DNA of 54,857 nt from Bacillota bacterium. Lineage in GTDB: Bacteria > Bacillota > JAAYKD01. Within the stretch, counting starts at the first letter, position 1. Every line of letters begins with the position of its first letter. The stretch is taken from the NCBI GenBank assembly GCA_012522585.1, contig JAAYKD010000074.1, positions 1 through 54,857 of the forward strand, in the 5' to 3' direction. Positions 9,187 to 19,453 of the stretch are shown in pieces. The position numbers were made by a program, and so were the translations under genes. Under the pieces are notes generated by a model. The model had not been told where the DNA came from, ran no database searches, and was given only the letters and a program-made list of their open reading frames with translations.

Positions 9187-9402
9187 ATATTTGAAATCTC
9201 GACGGAGGGTCTTATGTCGGAACAATCTCATGGCAATCATGGCTCCAAATGCTCCGCCAAATTGAGCTAAGCGCCAAAGTGTTCTTTCTTTTATTCTGTA
9301 TTTTTGCTTGACAGCCAAAACTTTATCATAAAAAAACATCCAAATAGTCAGCAAATTAATAGCTATATAAGCATAAATGATACCTTTAATCGTAATTTCC
9401 AT
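9121..9402 (-). CDS. DUF1294 family small membrane protein
   Basis: 93 aa; FFYDKVLAVKQKYRIKERTLWRLAQFGGAFGAMIAMRLFRHKTLRRDFKYGIPLL, the DUF1294 signature (GG..GA..AM..FRHKT). Confidence 0.85.
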   Translation of the reverse strand: MEITIKGIIYAYIAINLLTIWMFFYDKVLAVKQKYRIKERTLWRLAQFGGAFGAMIAMRLFRHKTLRRDFKYGIPLLALLQAMAILYLLNRFS

Positions 9403-9452
9403 AGTTTATACCTTTCAAAAAAATAATTATCGAAAAAGAAAATATATTCAAG

Positions 9453-9481
9453 ATGACAAATGTGAAAAAATGTGCTATCAT
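9453..9481 (+). promoter_or_regulatory. Predicted sigma-A type promoter of fba (ATGACA-17 bp-TATCAT)
   Basis: atgaca 9453-9458 and tatcat 9476-9481 with 17-bp spacer, followed by SD agggaggcg and TTG at 9506. Confidence 0.5.
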
Positions 9482-9505
9482 TAAAAAAAAAGGGAGGCGT
9501 TAAAT

Positions 9506-10438
9506 TTGGCTTTGATTTCAACCACCGAAATGTTTCGAAAGGCTCACGAAGGCAAGTATGCAGTAGGTGCTTTCAATGTGAACAACATGGAGATAATTCA
9601 GGGGATAGTGGACGCAGCCAAGGAAGAGAGATCACCTTTAATTCTACAGGTTTCTGCCGGTGCTCGCAAGTATGCTAAGCATATTTACTTGATGAAATTG
9701 GTAGAAGCAGCAGTTTTAGACAGCGGTTTGGATATCGCATTACATTTGGACCATGGTGAAGATTTTGAAATCTGCAAAGCATGTGTAGATGGAGGCTTTA
9801 CCTCAATCATGATCGATGGTTCCAAATACGATTTCGAAGAGAACATCGCCTTAACAAAAAAAGTAGTCGATTACGCACACAGCAAAGGAATCCCTGTGGA
9901 GGGCGAATTAGGGCAATTGGCCGGTATCGAAGATGATATTAACGTAGCAGACGTAGATGCTACCTTCACCGATCCTGACCAAGCAGTTGAATTCGTCGAA
10001 AGAACAGGAGTTGACTCCTTAGCCATCGCCATCGGCACAAGTCACGGAGCTTACAAGTTTAAAGGAGAACCCAGATTGGATTTTGCAAGACTGGAAAAAA
10101 TCGTCTCTTTATTGCCTGAAGGCTACCCCATCGTCTTACATGGAGCCAGCACAGTCTTGCCAGAATTTGTAGCTATGAACAACAAATACGGTGCTAAAAT
10201 CGAAGGTGCTCAAGGAGTACCCGAAGAAATGCTGAAAAAAGCGACAACTATGGGAGTCAGTAAAATTAATATTGATACGGACTTGCGTTTAGCCATGACC
10301 GCATCGATCAGACGCCATTTAGTTGAACACCCAGCAGATTTTGATCCCAGAAAATATTTAGGACCTGCCCGCCAAGCCATTAAAGAAATGGTAGCCCATA
10401 AAATGCGCAATGTCTTAGGCAGCAGTAACAAACTTTAA
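9506..10438 (+). CDS. fba: Class II fructose-bisphosphate aldolase
   Basis: 310 aa; AVGAFNVNNMEI, LHLDHGEDFE, EGELGQLAGIEDD, VLHGAST, KINIDTDLRLA. TTG start with SD agggagg. Confidence 0.95.
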   Translation: MALISTTEMFRKAHEGKYAVGAFNVNNMEIIQGIVDAAKEERSPLILQVSAGARKYAKHIYLMKLVEAAVLDSGLDIALHLDHGEDFEICKACVDGGFTSIMIDGSKYDFEENIALTKKVVDYAHSKGIPVEGELGQLAGIEDDINVADVDATFTDPDQAVEFVERTGVDSLAIAIGTSHGAYKFKGEPRLDFARLEKIVSLLPEGYPIVLHGASTVLPEFVAMNNKYGAKIEGAQGVPEEMLKKATTMGVSKINIDTDLRLAMTASIRRHLVEHPADFDPRKYLGPARQAIKEMVAHKMRNVLGSSNKL

Positions 10439-10546
10439 AGTTCCGAATCAAAGATTAAATTACTGGAAAAATTATTCCGATTAAAACCTTGTAAACATCG
10501 GGCACTTGTTGCCTATTGAATTGCTTGGATATAACAGCTAAAAACA

Positions 10547-10590
10547 AAGCCTCTTCTTTTGCCTTGAGCAGTAGAAGAGGCTTATTTTTT
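10547..10590 (+). terminator. Rho-independent terminator downstream of fba
   Basis: aagcctcttct...agaagaggctt stem followed by attttttat. Confidence 0.75.
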
Positions 10591-10629
10591 ATGCTGTTTA
10601 CTAGAATCTATTGGCTAATTTGAAATTCC

Positions 10630-11163
10630 TTAAACTAAGTCTGCCCCCGTTTTTAAAGCTTCTTCGTTTAAGGGCATCAAGTTTTGCCTGTGAGGTGGCA
10701 GGGTATCTTTGAGAGCTTGCACGATGGTTTCAAAACCCACTGCTTTTGTTTCTTTCAAGAAGGCGCCTAACATGATCATATTGGCTACACGATTGTTGCC
10801 GATTTTTTCAGCCAGGTCATTGGCCGGTATTCTATATTGGGTTATGTCAGTCCGCTCACATTCCTGATCGATTAAAGAACTGTTGATAAAGAGGACTCCG
10901 CCCGGTTTGACCATGGGAGCAAATTTTTCAAAGCTCTGAATATTCATGACGATAGCAGCTGTCGGGTTGATGACTATCGGTGTGCCGATATCCTTTTCAC
11001 TGACGACTACGGAGCAATTGGCTGTTCCTCCCCGCATTTCCGGTCCATAGGAGGGTAACCAGGTAACTTTTTTGTTTTCTCGTAAGCCAGATTCTGTAAT
11101 CAATTGGCCTAAGAGCATTACACCCTGACCGCCAAATCCGGCAATAATAATATCATGAGTCAT
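10630..11163 (-). CDS. 2-oxoacid:ferredoxin oxidoreductase gamma subunit (Vor/Kor type)
   Basis: 177 aa; DIIIAGFGGQGVMLLGQLITESG...GPEMRGGTANCSVVVS. Confidence 0.93.
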   Translation of the reverse strand: MTHDIIIAGFGGQGVMLLGQLITESGLRENKKVTWLPSYGPEMRGGTANCSVVVSEKDIGTPIVINPTAAIVMNIQSFEKFAPMVKPGGVLFINSSLIDQECERTDITQYRIPANDLAEKIGNNRVANMIMLGAFLKETKAVGFETIVQALKDTLPPHRQNLMPLNEEALKTGADLV

Positions 11164-11909
11164 TATTTTACCTCCTCCGGAACTTTAAAATCTTTCAAAG
11201 GATAATAAGGAATCATATTTTCTTCCACCCATTTGAGAGCTTCAATGGGACTCAAACCCCAGTTGGTGGGGCAAGTGGAGAGAACTTCAACCATGGAAAA
11301 GCCTAAACCTTTTTGTTGAGCGATGAAGGCTTGTTTGATCATTCTCTTAGCTTTAATGACAGCCGCCGGATTATGTACCGAAACCCGGCTGATCAAAGCG
11401 GTGCTGTCTAAAGTAGCCAGCATTTCTGAGATGCGAATGGGTCTGCCGGTTTCTGCTTCCTGACGTCCGTAAGGGGATGTTGTGGTCTTCTGGCCCACCA
11501 AGCTGGTAGGAGCCATCTGTCCACCTGTCATACCATAAATGGCATTGTTGACGAAAATGACTGTAATATTTTCACCTCGGTGAGCGGCATGAACGATTTC
11601 AGCTGTACCAATCGAGGCCAAATCTCCGTCTCCTTGATAGGAGAAGATCATCTTGTCGGGCATTGCTCTCTTTAAGCCGGTGGCAATAGCCGGGGCTCTG
11701 CCGTGAGCTGCCTGAACCATATCCACGTTAAAATAGTTATAAGCAAAAACTGAACAGCCGACGGGAGCTATGCCAATGGTGATGCCGGCAATATCCAGCT
11801 CATCCATGACCTCAGCTACCAAACGATGAATAATACCGTGAGTGCAACCGGGGCAATAGTGAGTTTCAACTTCGGCTAAGGATTTCGGTCTTTCATATAC
11901 AATTGCCAT
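11163..11909 (-). CDS. 2-oxoacid:ferredoxin oxidoreductase beta (TPP-binding) subunit
   Basis: 248 aa; [49 protein letters not shown] (TPP motif). Confidence 0.95.
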   Translation of the reverse strand: MAIVYERPKSLAEVETHYCPGCTHGIIHRLVAEVMDELDIAGITIGIAPVGCSVFAYNYFNVDMVQAAHGRAPAIATGLKRAMPDKMIFSYQGDGDLASIGTAEIVHAAHRGENITVIFVNNAIYGMTGGQMAPTSLVGQKTTTSPYGRQEAETGRPIRISEMLATLDSTALISRVSVHNPAAVIKAKRMIKQAFIAQQKGLGFSMVEVLSTCPTNWGLSPIEALKWVEENMIPYYPLKDFKVPEEVK

Positions 11910-11910
11910 T

Positions 11911-12966
11911 TTATTTCACCTCATCAATAAGCTTCTTTAGTTCTGCTAGAATATGTAGGGGCTCCGGTGCCATACCACCGGTTCTGCCGTGGAAGCGGAC
12001 CGGCTGGCGGCCGTTGACTGCCAAGCGCACGTCTTCTACCATTTGTCCGGCGCTCATTTCAACTGTTAAAAACCCTTTGGCTGTCTTTTGAACTTTATCA
12101 AAAGCCTCGTCCGGGAAGGGATAGAGAGTGATGGGTCTGATCAAACCAACTGAGATTCCTTCTTCCCTGGCCATCTCAACTACTGAACGCATGATTCTGG
12201 CAGTAGTTCCATAACCGACTAAGAAAAACTCAGCATCTTCATGAAGGATTTCATAGCGAACTTCTTCTAACATTTTTGCAAATTTTGCCTGCAGGACTTC
12301 ATTGTGTTCTTCACATTCCTCGGCTTTGATGAAAAGGGAGTTGATTACATTGGGTTTACGCTCCCCTAGGGTTCCGGTAGTGGCCCAAGAAATGTCAGCT
12401 TCTTGAGGCTCTCTGGGTTCAATTGCTACAGGCTCCATCATCTGGCCTAACATGCCATCGCCTAAAACGATGACCGGATTACGATATTTTTCCGCCAAAT
12501 CAAAGGCATCCATGGTTAGATCAACCATTTCCTGGACTGTCGAAGGGGCTAAGACGAGCATTTTGTAATCCCCGTGGCCGCCACCCTTAGTCGACTGAAA
12601 ATAATCACTTTGTGAAGGTTGAATCGTACCTAAACCAGGTCCGCCTCGCATCATATTGACCACAACACAGGGTAATTGAGAACCTACCAAGTAGGAAATA
12701 CCCTCTTGCTTCAAACTGATTCCGGGACTGGATGATGAGGTCATGCAGCGCACACCGGTGCTGGCTGCCCCATAGACCATATTGATGGCTGCCACTTCGC
12801 TCTCGGCTTGGACGAAAACACCGTCCAATTGCGGCAAGCGACGGGACATATATTCGGGAACCTCATTTTGTGGTGTAATCGGATAACCGAAAAAGTAACG
12901 GCAACCGGCAGCTAAAGCAGCTTCGGCCAGAGCTTCGTTGCCCTTCATTAAAATTTTCTCTGCCAT
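11911..12966 (-). CDS. vorB: 2-oxoacid:ferredoxin oxidoreductase alpha subunit (VorB-like)
   Basis: 351 aa; [72 protein letters not shown]. Confidence 0.92.
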   Translation of the reverse strand: MAEKILMKGNEALAEAALAAGCRYFFGYPITPQNEVPEYMSRRLPQLDGVFVQAESEVAAINMVYGAASTGVRCMTSSSSPGISLKQEGISYLVGSQLPCVVVNMMRGGPGLGTIQPSQSDYFQSTKGGGHGDYKMLVLAPSTVQEMVDLTMDAFDLAEKYRNPVIVLGDGMLGQMMEPVAIEPREPQEADISWATTGTLGERKPNVINSLFIKAEECEEHNEVLQAKFAKMLEEVRYEILHEDAEFFLVGYGTTARIMRSVVEMAREEGISVGLIRPITLYPFPDEAFDKVQKTAKGFLTVEMSAGQMVEDVRLAVNGRQPVRFHGRTGGMAPEPLHILAELKKLIDEVK

Positions 12967-12978
12967 TTTAAAAACTCC

Positions 12979-13185
12979 TTACTTTTCCACTTTTATTGCT
13001 ACATCAGGGCACATTCTGGCACACATGGCACAGGAAATACAGAGGCTTTGATCAGTTACAATAACGGGATGATAGCCTTTGGAATTCATGTGTTTGCCCA
13101 TGACCAAAATTTTTTGGGGACAGGCTGTTGTGCACAAACCGCAACCTTTGCAAATCTCTTCGAAAATGGTCACTCTTTGAATCAT
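12979..13185 (-). CDS. 2x[4Fe-4S] ferredoxin-type delta subunit
   Basis: 68 aa; two clusters, CKGCGLCTTACP and CISCAMCARMCP. Confidence 0.93.
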   Translation of the reverse strand: MIQRVTIFEEICKGCGLCTTACPQKILVMGKHMNSKGYHPVIVTDQSLCISCAMCARMCPDVAIKVEK

Positions 13186-13204
13186 AGTATCCTCCTTCTT
13201 CTCT

Positions 13205-13882
13205 CTATAAGCTACGTTCCCAGGGGGGCAGCATTTGCCTCTCCACTAAAAACAAGGGTTCCTTAATATGTTCTTTGACTTGCTCGGCCAACCTTTTGTC
13301 AACTGCTGCAAAAGCGATGGGCAAGCCGGTCATTTGAGAAACCTTCTGAGCCATTGCATAGCCCTCTAAGATGATTTCCTTGGTTGTTTCAACTCCCAGA
13401 TTGGTATTAGCTACCAGAGCATGAACTTTTAAGCGGGATTTCCATTCGATTCTCTCTTTCATCTCAATCAGCTCCTCAGCCGTCTGAGAAAAAGGCCTTT
13501 TGATATTGATCACAAAGAGAACCTGATGGTCGATGCTCTCAAACATATCTTTATATTGACCTAGAGCCGTGGCTCCGGCATCATATCCCCCTACATCCAT
13601 GATTACTTTCAAATCTGGATTGTGAAAGACCGTATAGACTTCAGCTGAAACCGCCGGAACATCGGCATGTTCCATTTGGCCTTGGGGCAAAATTGCTCTA
13701 ATATCCTTTTGTGCTAATTTAGCTCGAAATTCTCTGGCCCTGAAATAGGGTTTGACTACGTCCAAATCGACAATGGCAATTTGCTCATATTGATCGGCTA
13801 AACTCTGCACCACATTTAAGGATAATTCGGTTTTACCGCTGCCGTAAGGGCCGACAAAAATAGTAACTCTATGTTTAAACAT
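13205..13882 (-). CDS. P-loop nucleotide-binding protein embedded in the vor/ptb/buk operon
   Basis: 225 aa; Walker A GPYGSGKT, MDVGGYDAGATALGQY; overlaps buk by 8 bp. Confidence 0.85.
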   Translation of the reverse strand: MFKHRVTIFVGPYGSGKTELSLNVVQSLADQYEQIAIVDLDVVKPYFRAREFRAKLAQKDIRAILPQGQMEHADVPAVSAEVYTVFHNPDLKVIMDVGGYDAGATALGQYKDMFESIDHQVLFVINIKRPFSQTAEELIEMKERIEWKSRLKVHALVANTNLGVETTKEIILEGYAMAQKVSQMTGLPIAFAAVDKRLAEQVKEHIKEPLFLVERQMLPPWERSL

Positions 13883-14945
13883 AAACTTTCACCTGTTCGG
13901 CTCCTTTTAAGACTCGCAGCACCCCTAAAGCCAAAGCCAAAAGCTCATCTTCACCGGGATATACAAAAACTCTACCCAAAAAGCCTATCTTTCTTTCTAT
14001 ATAAGAGATTAAATATTGACTATAAGCCAGACCACCGGTCAAAATAATAGCATCGATCTGACCCTCTAAGACTACTGCCTGGGCGCCTATTTCTTTGGCA
14101 ACCTGATAGGCCATGGCTTCGAAGACAATCTTGGCCTTTTGGTCTCCTTGTTCGATCCGCTGGGTTATTTCACGACCGTCATTGCTATCCAAATAGGCGA
14201 TTAAACCGCCCCTGCCAACGAAGAGCTTGCGCAATTCAGCCTGACTATACTCACCGCTATAGGCCATGGTTATGACATCGCAGACCGGTAAACCTCCGGC
14301 TCGCTCCGGTGAAAAGGGTCCGTCCCCATCCAAGGCATTGTTGGAATCGATGATTCTGCCTTTTTTATGAGCACTGACTGAAATTCCCCCGCCTAAATGA
14401 GCAACGATAAAATTACTTTCCTGATAGCTTTGCTCCAGCTCCAGAGCACAACTATGAGCCACCATCTTTTGATTTAAGGTGTGCTGGATACTGCGTCTGG
14501 AAATCATGGGCAGACCGGAATAACGAGCTACTTCTTCCAATTCATCGACCACTGTAGGGTCGACGATGTAGGCGGGAATATTTAAATCCTGAGCAAAAGC
14601 ATGGGCTAAAAGTCCGCCTAAATTGGAAGCATGATCACCGGAGTAACCCTCGCGCAAATCCTTGAGCATAGCCTCGTTGACCTGATAAGTGCCGCCGGCA
14701 ATGGGCTTTAAAAGGCCACCTCTTCCTACTACTGCGGTCAAAAGATTCAAATCGAAGTTCTCTTCACGCAAAAATGCTTGAATGTCCTCTAATCTAAATT
14801 CATATTGAGAATAAATATTGGCAAACCCTTTAAGCTCTTCGGCTGAGTAACGAAGAGTATGCTCAAAAAGCATTTCTTCATCTTTAAAAACTCCAATTTT
14901 AGTGGAAGTCGAGCCTGGATTCAAAGCTAAAATAAAAGAGCTCAT
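13875..14945 (-). CDS. buk: Butyrate kinase (butyrate/branched-chain acyl kinase family)
   Basis: 356 aa; LALNPGSTSTKIGVF, VGRGGLLKPI, AHLGGGISVSAHKKGRIIDSNNALDGDGPFSPERAG. Confidence 0.95.
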   Translation of the reverse strand: MSSFILALNPGSTSTKIGVFKDEEMLFEHTLRYSAEELKGFANIYSQYEFRLEDIQAFLREENFDLNLLTAVVGRGGLLKPIAGGTYQVNEAMLKDLREGYSGDHASNLGGLLAHAFAQDLNIPAYIVDPTVVDELEEVARYSGLPMISRRSIQHTLNQKMVAHSCALELEQSYQESNFIVAHLGGGISVSAHKKGRIIDSNNALDGDGPFSPERAGGLPVCDVITMAYSGEYSQAELRKLFVGRGGLIAYLDSNDGREITQRIEQGDQKAKIVFEAMAYQVAKEIGAQAVVLEGQIDAIILTGGLAYSQYLISYIERKIGFLGRVFVYPGEDELLALALGVLRVLKGAEQVKVYV

Positions 14946-14955
14946 AAATATCCTC

Positions 14956-15858
14956 CTACTCTCCGGCTAAGAAAGTCGCTGCTGCTATGGAGACTAATTT
15001 TGAATGAGGTGAATCGGAACGGGAAGTTAGAACTATGGGTCTGCTGGCTCCTACTACAATCCCGGCAACTGTTGCATCGGCGAAGTAGATTAAAGATTTA
15101 TACATGACATTACCGGCTTCAATGTAAGGAGCTAAGACTACATCTGCTCGGCCTGCTGCCGGATGGTCGATTCCCTTGTGTTGCGCCGACTCCAAGCTGA
15201 GAGCTCCGTCAAAAGCTAAAGGTCCGCTGATTATAGCATCGCCAAAGAGCCCTTGCTCTCCCATCTCCCTGAGAGCGTCGGCATCGATGGTTGCCTGCAT
15301 TTTCGGGTTCACCTGTTCGATTGCTGCCAAAGGTACAACTTTTGGCTCTTCGACTTCAAAAGCTCGAGCTACGGTCAAAGCGCTTTGCAACAATTCGACT
15401 TTTTGCTCGAAGTTGGGATTTATATTCATGGCTGCATCGGTTAAAAAGATTAAACGATCTAGAGCTGGCACTTCCAAGATTGCGATATGGCTTAAAATCC
15501 TGCCGGTTCTCAAACCTATTTCTCTGTCCAAAACAGCTCTTAAAAGCGTAGGCGTATCGACTATGCCTTTCATCAAAAGATGTGCTTCTCCGCTGGAGAC
15601 AAGTGCAACAGCTTTTCTGGCTGCCTCAGCATTGTCTTGAGCGTCCACAATAGGTAAATTAGTCAGATCCAAAGAATTAGCAGCTGCTATGCTCTTGATT
15701 TCCTCTTCTTTACCTACCAAAATGGCGTCAACTAAACCCGCTTCCACCGCATCCAGAACAGCCTTCAAGACATCCAAGTCATTGGCTGCAGCTACGGCTA
15801 GCTTTCTTTTGGGCAAAGCCCTTACTCTCTTTTGCAACTCATCAAATGTTCTGATCAA
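14956..15858 (-). CDS. ptb: Phosphate butyryltransferase (phosphate acyltransferase family)
   Basis: 300 aa; LLMKGIVDTPTLLRAVLDREIGLRTGRILSHIAILE, DAAMNINP, DVVLAPYIEAGNVMYKSLIYFADA; adjacent to buk. Confidence 0.93.
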   Translation of the reverse strand: MIRTFDELQKRVRALPKRKLAVAAANDLDVLKAVLDAVEAGLVDAILVGKEEEIKSIAAANSLDLTNLPIVDAQDNAEAARKAVALVSSGEAHLLMKGIVDTPTLLRAVLDREIGLRTGRILSHIAILEVPALDRLIFLTDAAMNINPNFEQKVELLQSALTVARAFEVEEPKVVPLAAIEQVNPKMQATIDADALREMGEQGLFGDAIISGPLAFDGALSLESAQHKGIDHPAAGRADVVLAPYIEAGNVMYKSLIYFADATVAGIVVGASRPIVLTSRSDSPHSKLVSIAAATFLAGE

Positions 15859-15999
15859 ATCTCTCTCCCCTTTGTACTTTTTATTTCTAGGAACTAAGAA
15901 ATTCTAAAATTGAGGCTGATAATATTGTTTTTATAATGCACAAAAATAGCCTCTGCTAAATATATTTCAACAACCGAATGAATTATCCTGCCTCTTTTA

Positions 16000-16854
16000 T
16001 CATTGTGTGTTTAAAATCAAAGCAATTTGCACTCCAGGAAAAAAACTGCTTTGGGAAAACTGACCATATTTTGAACTTTCCTCTAAAAAACCACTGCCGC
16101 TTCTCAAAATGAATTTACCATTGAATCTTTGCAATGATTTGATCACCTGGGCTAAGCCTAGGCCCCTGCCCACTTCTTTACTGGCCGAAACTCCTTGAGT
16201 CAAAGCATATCTGATAATCTCTTCTTCATCCTTACTCATCAAATCGTGTTTTTTGCTCAAGCTTCCCCTCAAACCTATGCCCAAATCACCTAAAGCTATG
16301 TGCAATTGTCGGCCCTCTTTGCGTCGGTAAACCTGAGCCGCTACAAAACCCTCGTCTTCACTATGTTGAGGTATGTTCTGGCAGAGTTCCGACAAGAGGG
16401 TGCAAAAATAAAGCTGATCTTGGCTTAACTCTCGGGCATCAGCTGCCATCAGCCGATGCATCGAGGTCATGAAGTTTTTGATCAACTGGGGCACATCATC
16501 TTCTAAACTAAATCGAGTCAGAGGAATCAGCCAGGTTTCATCCCGTCTGGCAATTAAATCCGCAGGCTTTTGAGCCGGCAAAAAAACTGCATACTCCTGG
16601 GCCGCCTGTAGGAATCCACTGCGTAAAAGATAGGCTCTGACCTGATAATTTCTAGGCAAATATAAAAACAGCTTGGGCAAGACCAAGGAATAATAGCGCA
16701 GATAGGTCAAGACCAGAATCAGGCCCAAGGGGTCGATAAACTGTAAATCACGCAAGGAAATGCATTGATCACCGTAAGATTTCGGCTTTAATTGGGCCAG
16801 AGCTTTAATGCTATCGGTTCCGGTCAGATAAAAAGGAAGGTTGAGAAAATCCAT
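16000..16854 (-). CDS. Protein with N-terminal STAS-like region and C-terminal GHKL (HATPase_c-like) domain
   Basis: 284 aa; CISLRDLQFIDPLGLILVL (STAS-like); N-box LLSELCQNIPQHS, G1 LGDLGIGLRG, G2 VGRGLGLAQVI. Confidence 0.7.
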   Translation of the reverse strand: MDFLNLPFYLTGTDSIKALAQLKPKSYGDQCISLRDLQFIDPLGLILVLTYLRYYSLVLPKLFLYLPRNYQVRAYLLRSGFLQAAQEYAVFLPAQKPADLIARRDETWLIPLTRFSLEDDVPQLIKNFMTSMHRLMAADARELSQDQLYFCTLLSELCQNIPQHSEDEGFVAAQVYRRKEGRQLHIALGDLGIGLRGSLSKKHDLMSKDEEEIIRYALTQGVSASKEVGRGLGLAQVIKSLQRFNGKFILRSGSGFLEESSKYGQFSQSSFFPGVQIALILNTQ

Positions 16855-16877
16855 CTGTTCAAACCTCCCTTTCTAGT

Positions 16878-18122
16878 TTATATCTTTTCTTTTAAATGAT
16901 CGAAGAGCAGATAGGCGGCATTTTTAACTGAACGCAATTTTATTTGATCTCGCCTGCCCCGCAAATTCAATTCTTTGCTGATGACTCCCTCAGGTCCGGC
17001 TAAGCCCAGCCAGACTAAGCCAACCGGTTTCTCGACAGTTCCACCATCGGGTCCGGCGATTCCGGTCACTGCAAGGGCATAATCACTTTGAGAACGAGCC
17101 CTAGCCCCCAAGGCCATCTCGATAGCCGTCTGCTGGCTGACTGCTCCATGCTCTTCTAAGGTCTCTGCTTTAACTCCCAATTGTTCTATTTTACTCTGAT
17201 TGGAATAGGTGACCCAACCCTGTTTAAAAAACTTGGAACTTCCGGCCAGGTCGGTAAAGGAACTGGCTAAAAGGCCTCCGGTGCAGGATTCCGCTAAGGA
17301 CAAAGTCAAGTTTTTAGCCTGCATCTGCTTGGCCACCACAGAAAACAGAGTGTCCTCATCGGTCCCATAGATAAACTGACCGACGATTGCCTTGATCTTT
17401 TCATGGAGTCCGTCCAGCTTCCGATCGGCTTCTTCTTTAGTCTTAGCTCTGGTAGTCAAGCGCATTTGCATTTCTCCCAAAGCGGCATAAATGGCGATAG
17501 TTGGGTCGGTTTGGTTTTTGACCAAATCGAGAATTTCCATTTCTAAAGCCGATTCTCCGATACCAAAAAAGCGTAAGTTTCTATGGAACAAATGCTCGCT
17601 CAAATCAAAAAACTTGTTCAACAAAGGCACAACTTCATGTTCAAACATATATTCCATTTCCCAAGGAGGACCGGGCAACATGAAGATCCAGCTGCCGTCC
17701 TTCTCCACGGCATAGCCACAAGCTGTGCCATTAGGATTGGGCAAAATTATTGAGCCTCTGGGTTTGGTCGCCTGCTTGAGATTATTTTCCGGCATATTGC
17801 CAAAACGGCTCTGATAGCGAGCGAGCAGACGAGCCTTTTGTTCTTCGTCCATTTCCAAAGGTCGCTCTGTGGCCTGGGCTACCCCTTCTCTGGTCAAATC
17901 ATCTTCAGTCGGGCCTAAGCCTCCCGTCAAGATCAGAATATCGGCTCTTTTTAAGGAATCACTGACGGTAGCGGCCAATCTATTCAGATTGTCACCAACG
18001 GTAATCTGTCGATAGACATTGACCCCAAAAGAAGCCAGCCTTTCCGCCAGCCATGCGGCATTGGTGTTGACGATTTGCCCTAAGAGCAATTCTGTTCCCA
18101 CAGAAATCAGTTCTGCGTTCAT
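16878..18122 (-). CDS. cinA: CinA family protein (competence/damage-inducible, NMN deamidase)
   Basis: 414 aa; AELISVGTELLLGQIVNTNAAWLAE, TGGLGPTEDD, LAESCTGGLLAS, TGIAGPDGGT. Confidence 0.96.
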   Translation of the reverse strand: MNAELISVGTELLLGQIVNTNAAWLAERLASFGVNVYRQITVGDNLNRLAATVSDSLKRADILILTGGLGPTEDDLTREGVAQATERPLEMDEEQKARLLARYQSRFGNMPENNLKQATKPRGSIILPNPNGTACGYAVEKDGSWIFMLPGPPWEMEYMFEHEVVPLLNKFFDLSEHLFHRNLRFFGIGESALEMEILDLVKNQTDPTIAIYAALGEMQMRLTTRAKTKEEADRKLDGLHEKIKAIVGQFIYGTDEDTLFSVVAKQMQAKNLTLSLAESCTGGLLASSFTDLAGSSKFFKQGWVTYSNQSKIEQLGVKAETLEEHGAVSQQTAIEMALGARARSQSDYALAVTGIAGPDGGTVEKPVGLVWLGLAGPEGVISKELNLRGRRDQIKLRSVKNAAYLLFDHLKEKI

Positions 18123-19451
18123 TCACTCATCCCTTTCAATTCTATGGCCCAAGAGGTCATAAGCTTTTATTTCATCTATTTTGACCGGCACTACCTGACC
18201 AAACTCTCCGGCACCTCTAAAGATGACCAGACCGTCTATATCAGGGCTCTGTCCTTGAGTCCGTCCGATCCACTGGCCATCCTTAGTTTGGCCTTCAATT
18301 AAAACATCCATTTCCCTGTTTAAAAACTTGAGATTATTATCTTTGACCACTTCCTGCTGGACTGTCATCAGATAATTGCGCCTTCTTTCCTTTTCTTCCA
18401 GAGGAATCGGGTCGCCTAAATCATAAGCAGAAGTCCCTTCCTCAGGTGAATAGATGAAGATGCCCACATGGTCAAAAGCTGTCTCTTTGATGAATTCGGC
18501 CAAGGCCTCAACATCTTCGTCAGTTTCTCCGGGAAAGCCGACAATATAACTGGTGCGCAGGATGACCTCAGGAATTTCGCGGCGTAATTTTGCGATTAAA
18601 TCGAGAAGGTACTCCTTGCTATGAGGTCTGTTCATGGCTTTGAGCAGGTGGGTCTGACAATGTTGCAAAGGCAAATCGACGTAAGCACACATTTTAGGAT
18701 GGTTGGCCAGAAGATCGATAAAATCCTGGCTGAAATGGGTTGGATAGAGATATAAAACTCGCAACCAGACTAAGCCAGGTAAATCTAAAATTCGCTGACA
18801 GAGCTCACCTAAAGCAGGCCGCTTATATAAATCGTAGCCATAATAGGTTGTATCCTGAGCTATCAAACAGATTTCTTTGACACCGCCCTCGATCAGCCCG
18901 GCAGATTCCGCAACGATATCTTCCATGCTTCTCTCACGATAATCACCTCTGATGATTGGGATGGCACAATAGCTGCAGCGATTGTTACAACCGTCCCCCA
19001 CTTTTACATAGGCGGTGGCTGGCAGAGTTGCCAGCTTTCTGGGCATTTTGGCTGTATACAGATAGTCCATGGGGTCAGAGGATAAGACAACCCGCTCCTT
19101 TTCAGCGACAATTTTTTCTGTAATCTCCAAGACCTGGGCAAAATTACCCACACCGAAAAAACCATCCACTTCCGGCAGCTCCTGGGCCAGGGCATCTGCA
19201 TATCTTTGAACCAAACAGCCTGCCACAATCAAATACTTTAATTTACCCTCTTCTTTTAATTGAGCCGTCTCTAAAATCGTTTCAATCGACTCTTCTTTAG
19301 CCGGTTCAATAAAGCCGCAAGTATTGATGATGATCAGCTCAGCTTCTTCCGGTTGCACATAGTTATAGCCTTTTTGCTCCAGTAAACCCATCATCATCTC
19401 ACTGTCCACCAGGTTTTTACTGCAGCCTAAGGAAATCATGGAAAAATTCAA
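18123..19451 (-). CDS. rimO: Ribosomal protein S12 methylthiotransferase RimO
   Basis: 442 aa; SLGCSKNLVDSE, NTCGFIEPAKEESI, DGCNNRCSYCAIPIIRGDYRERS. Confidence 0.97.
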   Translation of the reverse strand: MNFSMISLGCSKNLVDSEMMMGLLEQKGYNYVQPEEAELIIINTCGFIEPAKEESIETILETAQLKEEGKLKYLIVAGCLVQRYADALAQELPEVDGFFGVGNFAQVLEITEKIVAEKERVVLSSDPMDYLYTAKMPRKLATLPATAYVKVGDGCNNRCSYCAIPIIRGDYRERSMEDIVAESAGLIEGGVKEICLIAQDTTYYGYDLYKRPALGELCQRILDLPGLVWLRVLYLYPTHFSQDFIDLLANHPKMCAYVDLPLQHCQTHLLKAMNRPHSKEYLLDLIAKLRREIPEVILRTSYIVGFPGETDEDVEALAEFIKETAFDHVGIFIYSPEEGTSAYDLGDPIPLEEKERRRNYLMTVQQEVVKDNNLKFLNREMDVLIEGQTKDGQWIGRTQGQSPDIDGLVIFRGAGEFGQVVPVKIDEIKAYDLLGHRIERDE

Positions 19452-19453
19452 AT

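Noticed and set aside
15176-15640. 154-aa plus-strand ORF
   Set aside because: Antisense to ptb, with frame composition typical of a shadow ORF.
15905-15960. Inverted repeat gaggct...agcctc upstream of ptb as terminator/riboswitch
   Set aside because: Only a 6-bp stem with a long A/T-rich loop; not supportable as a structured element.
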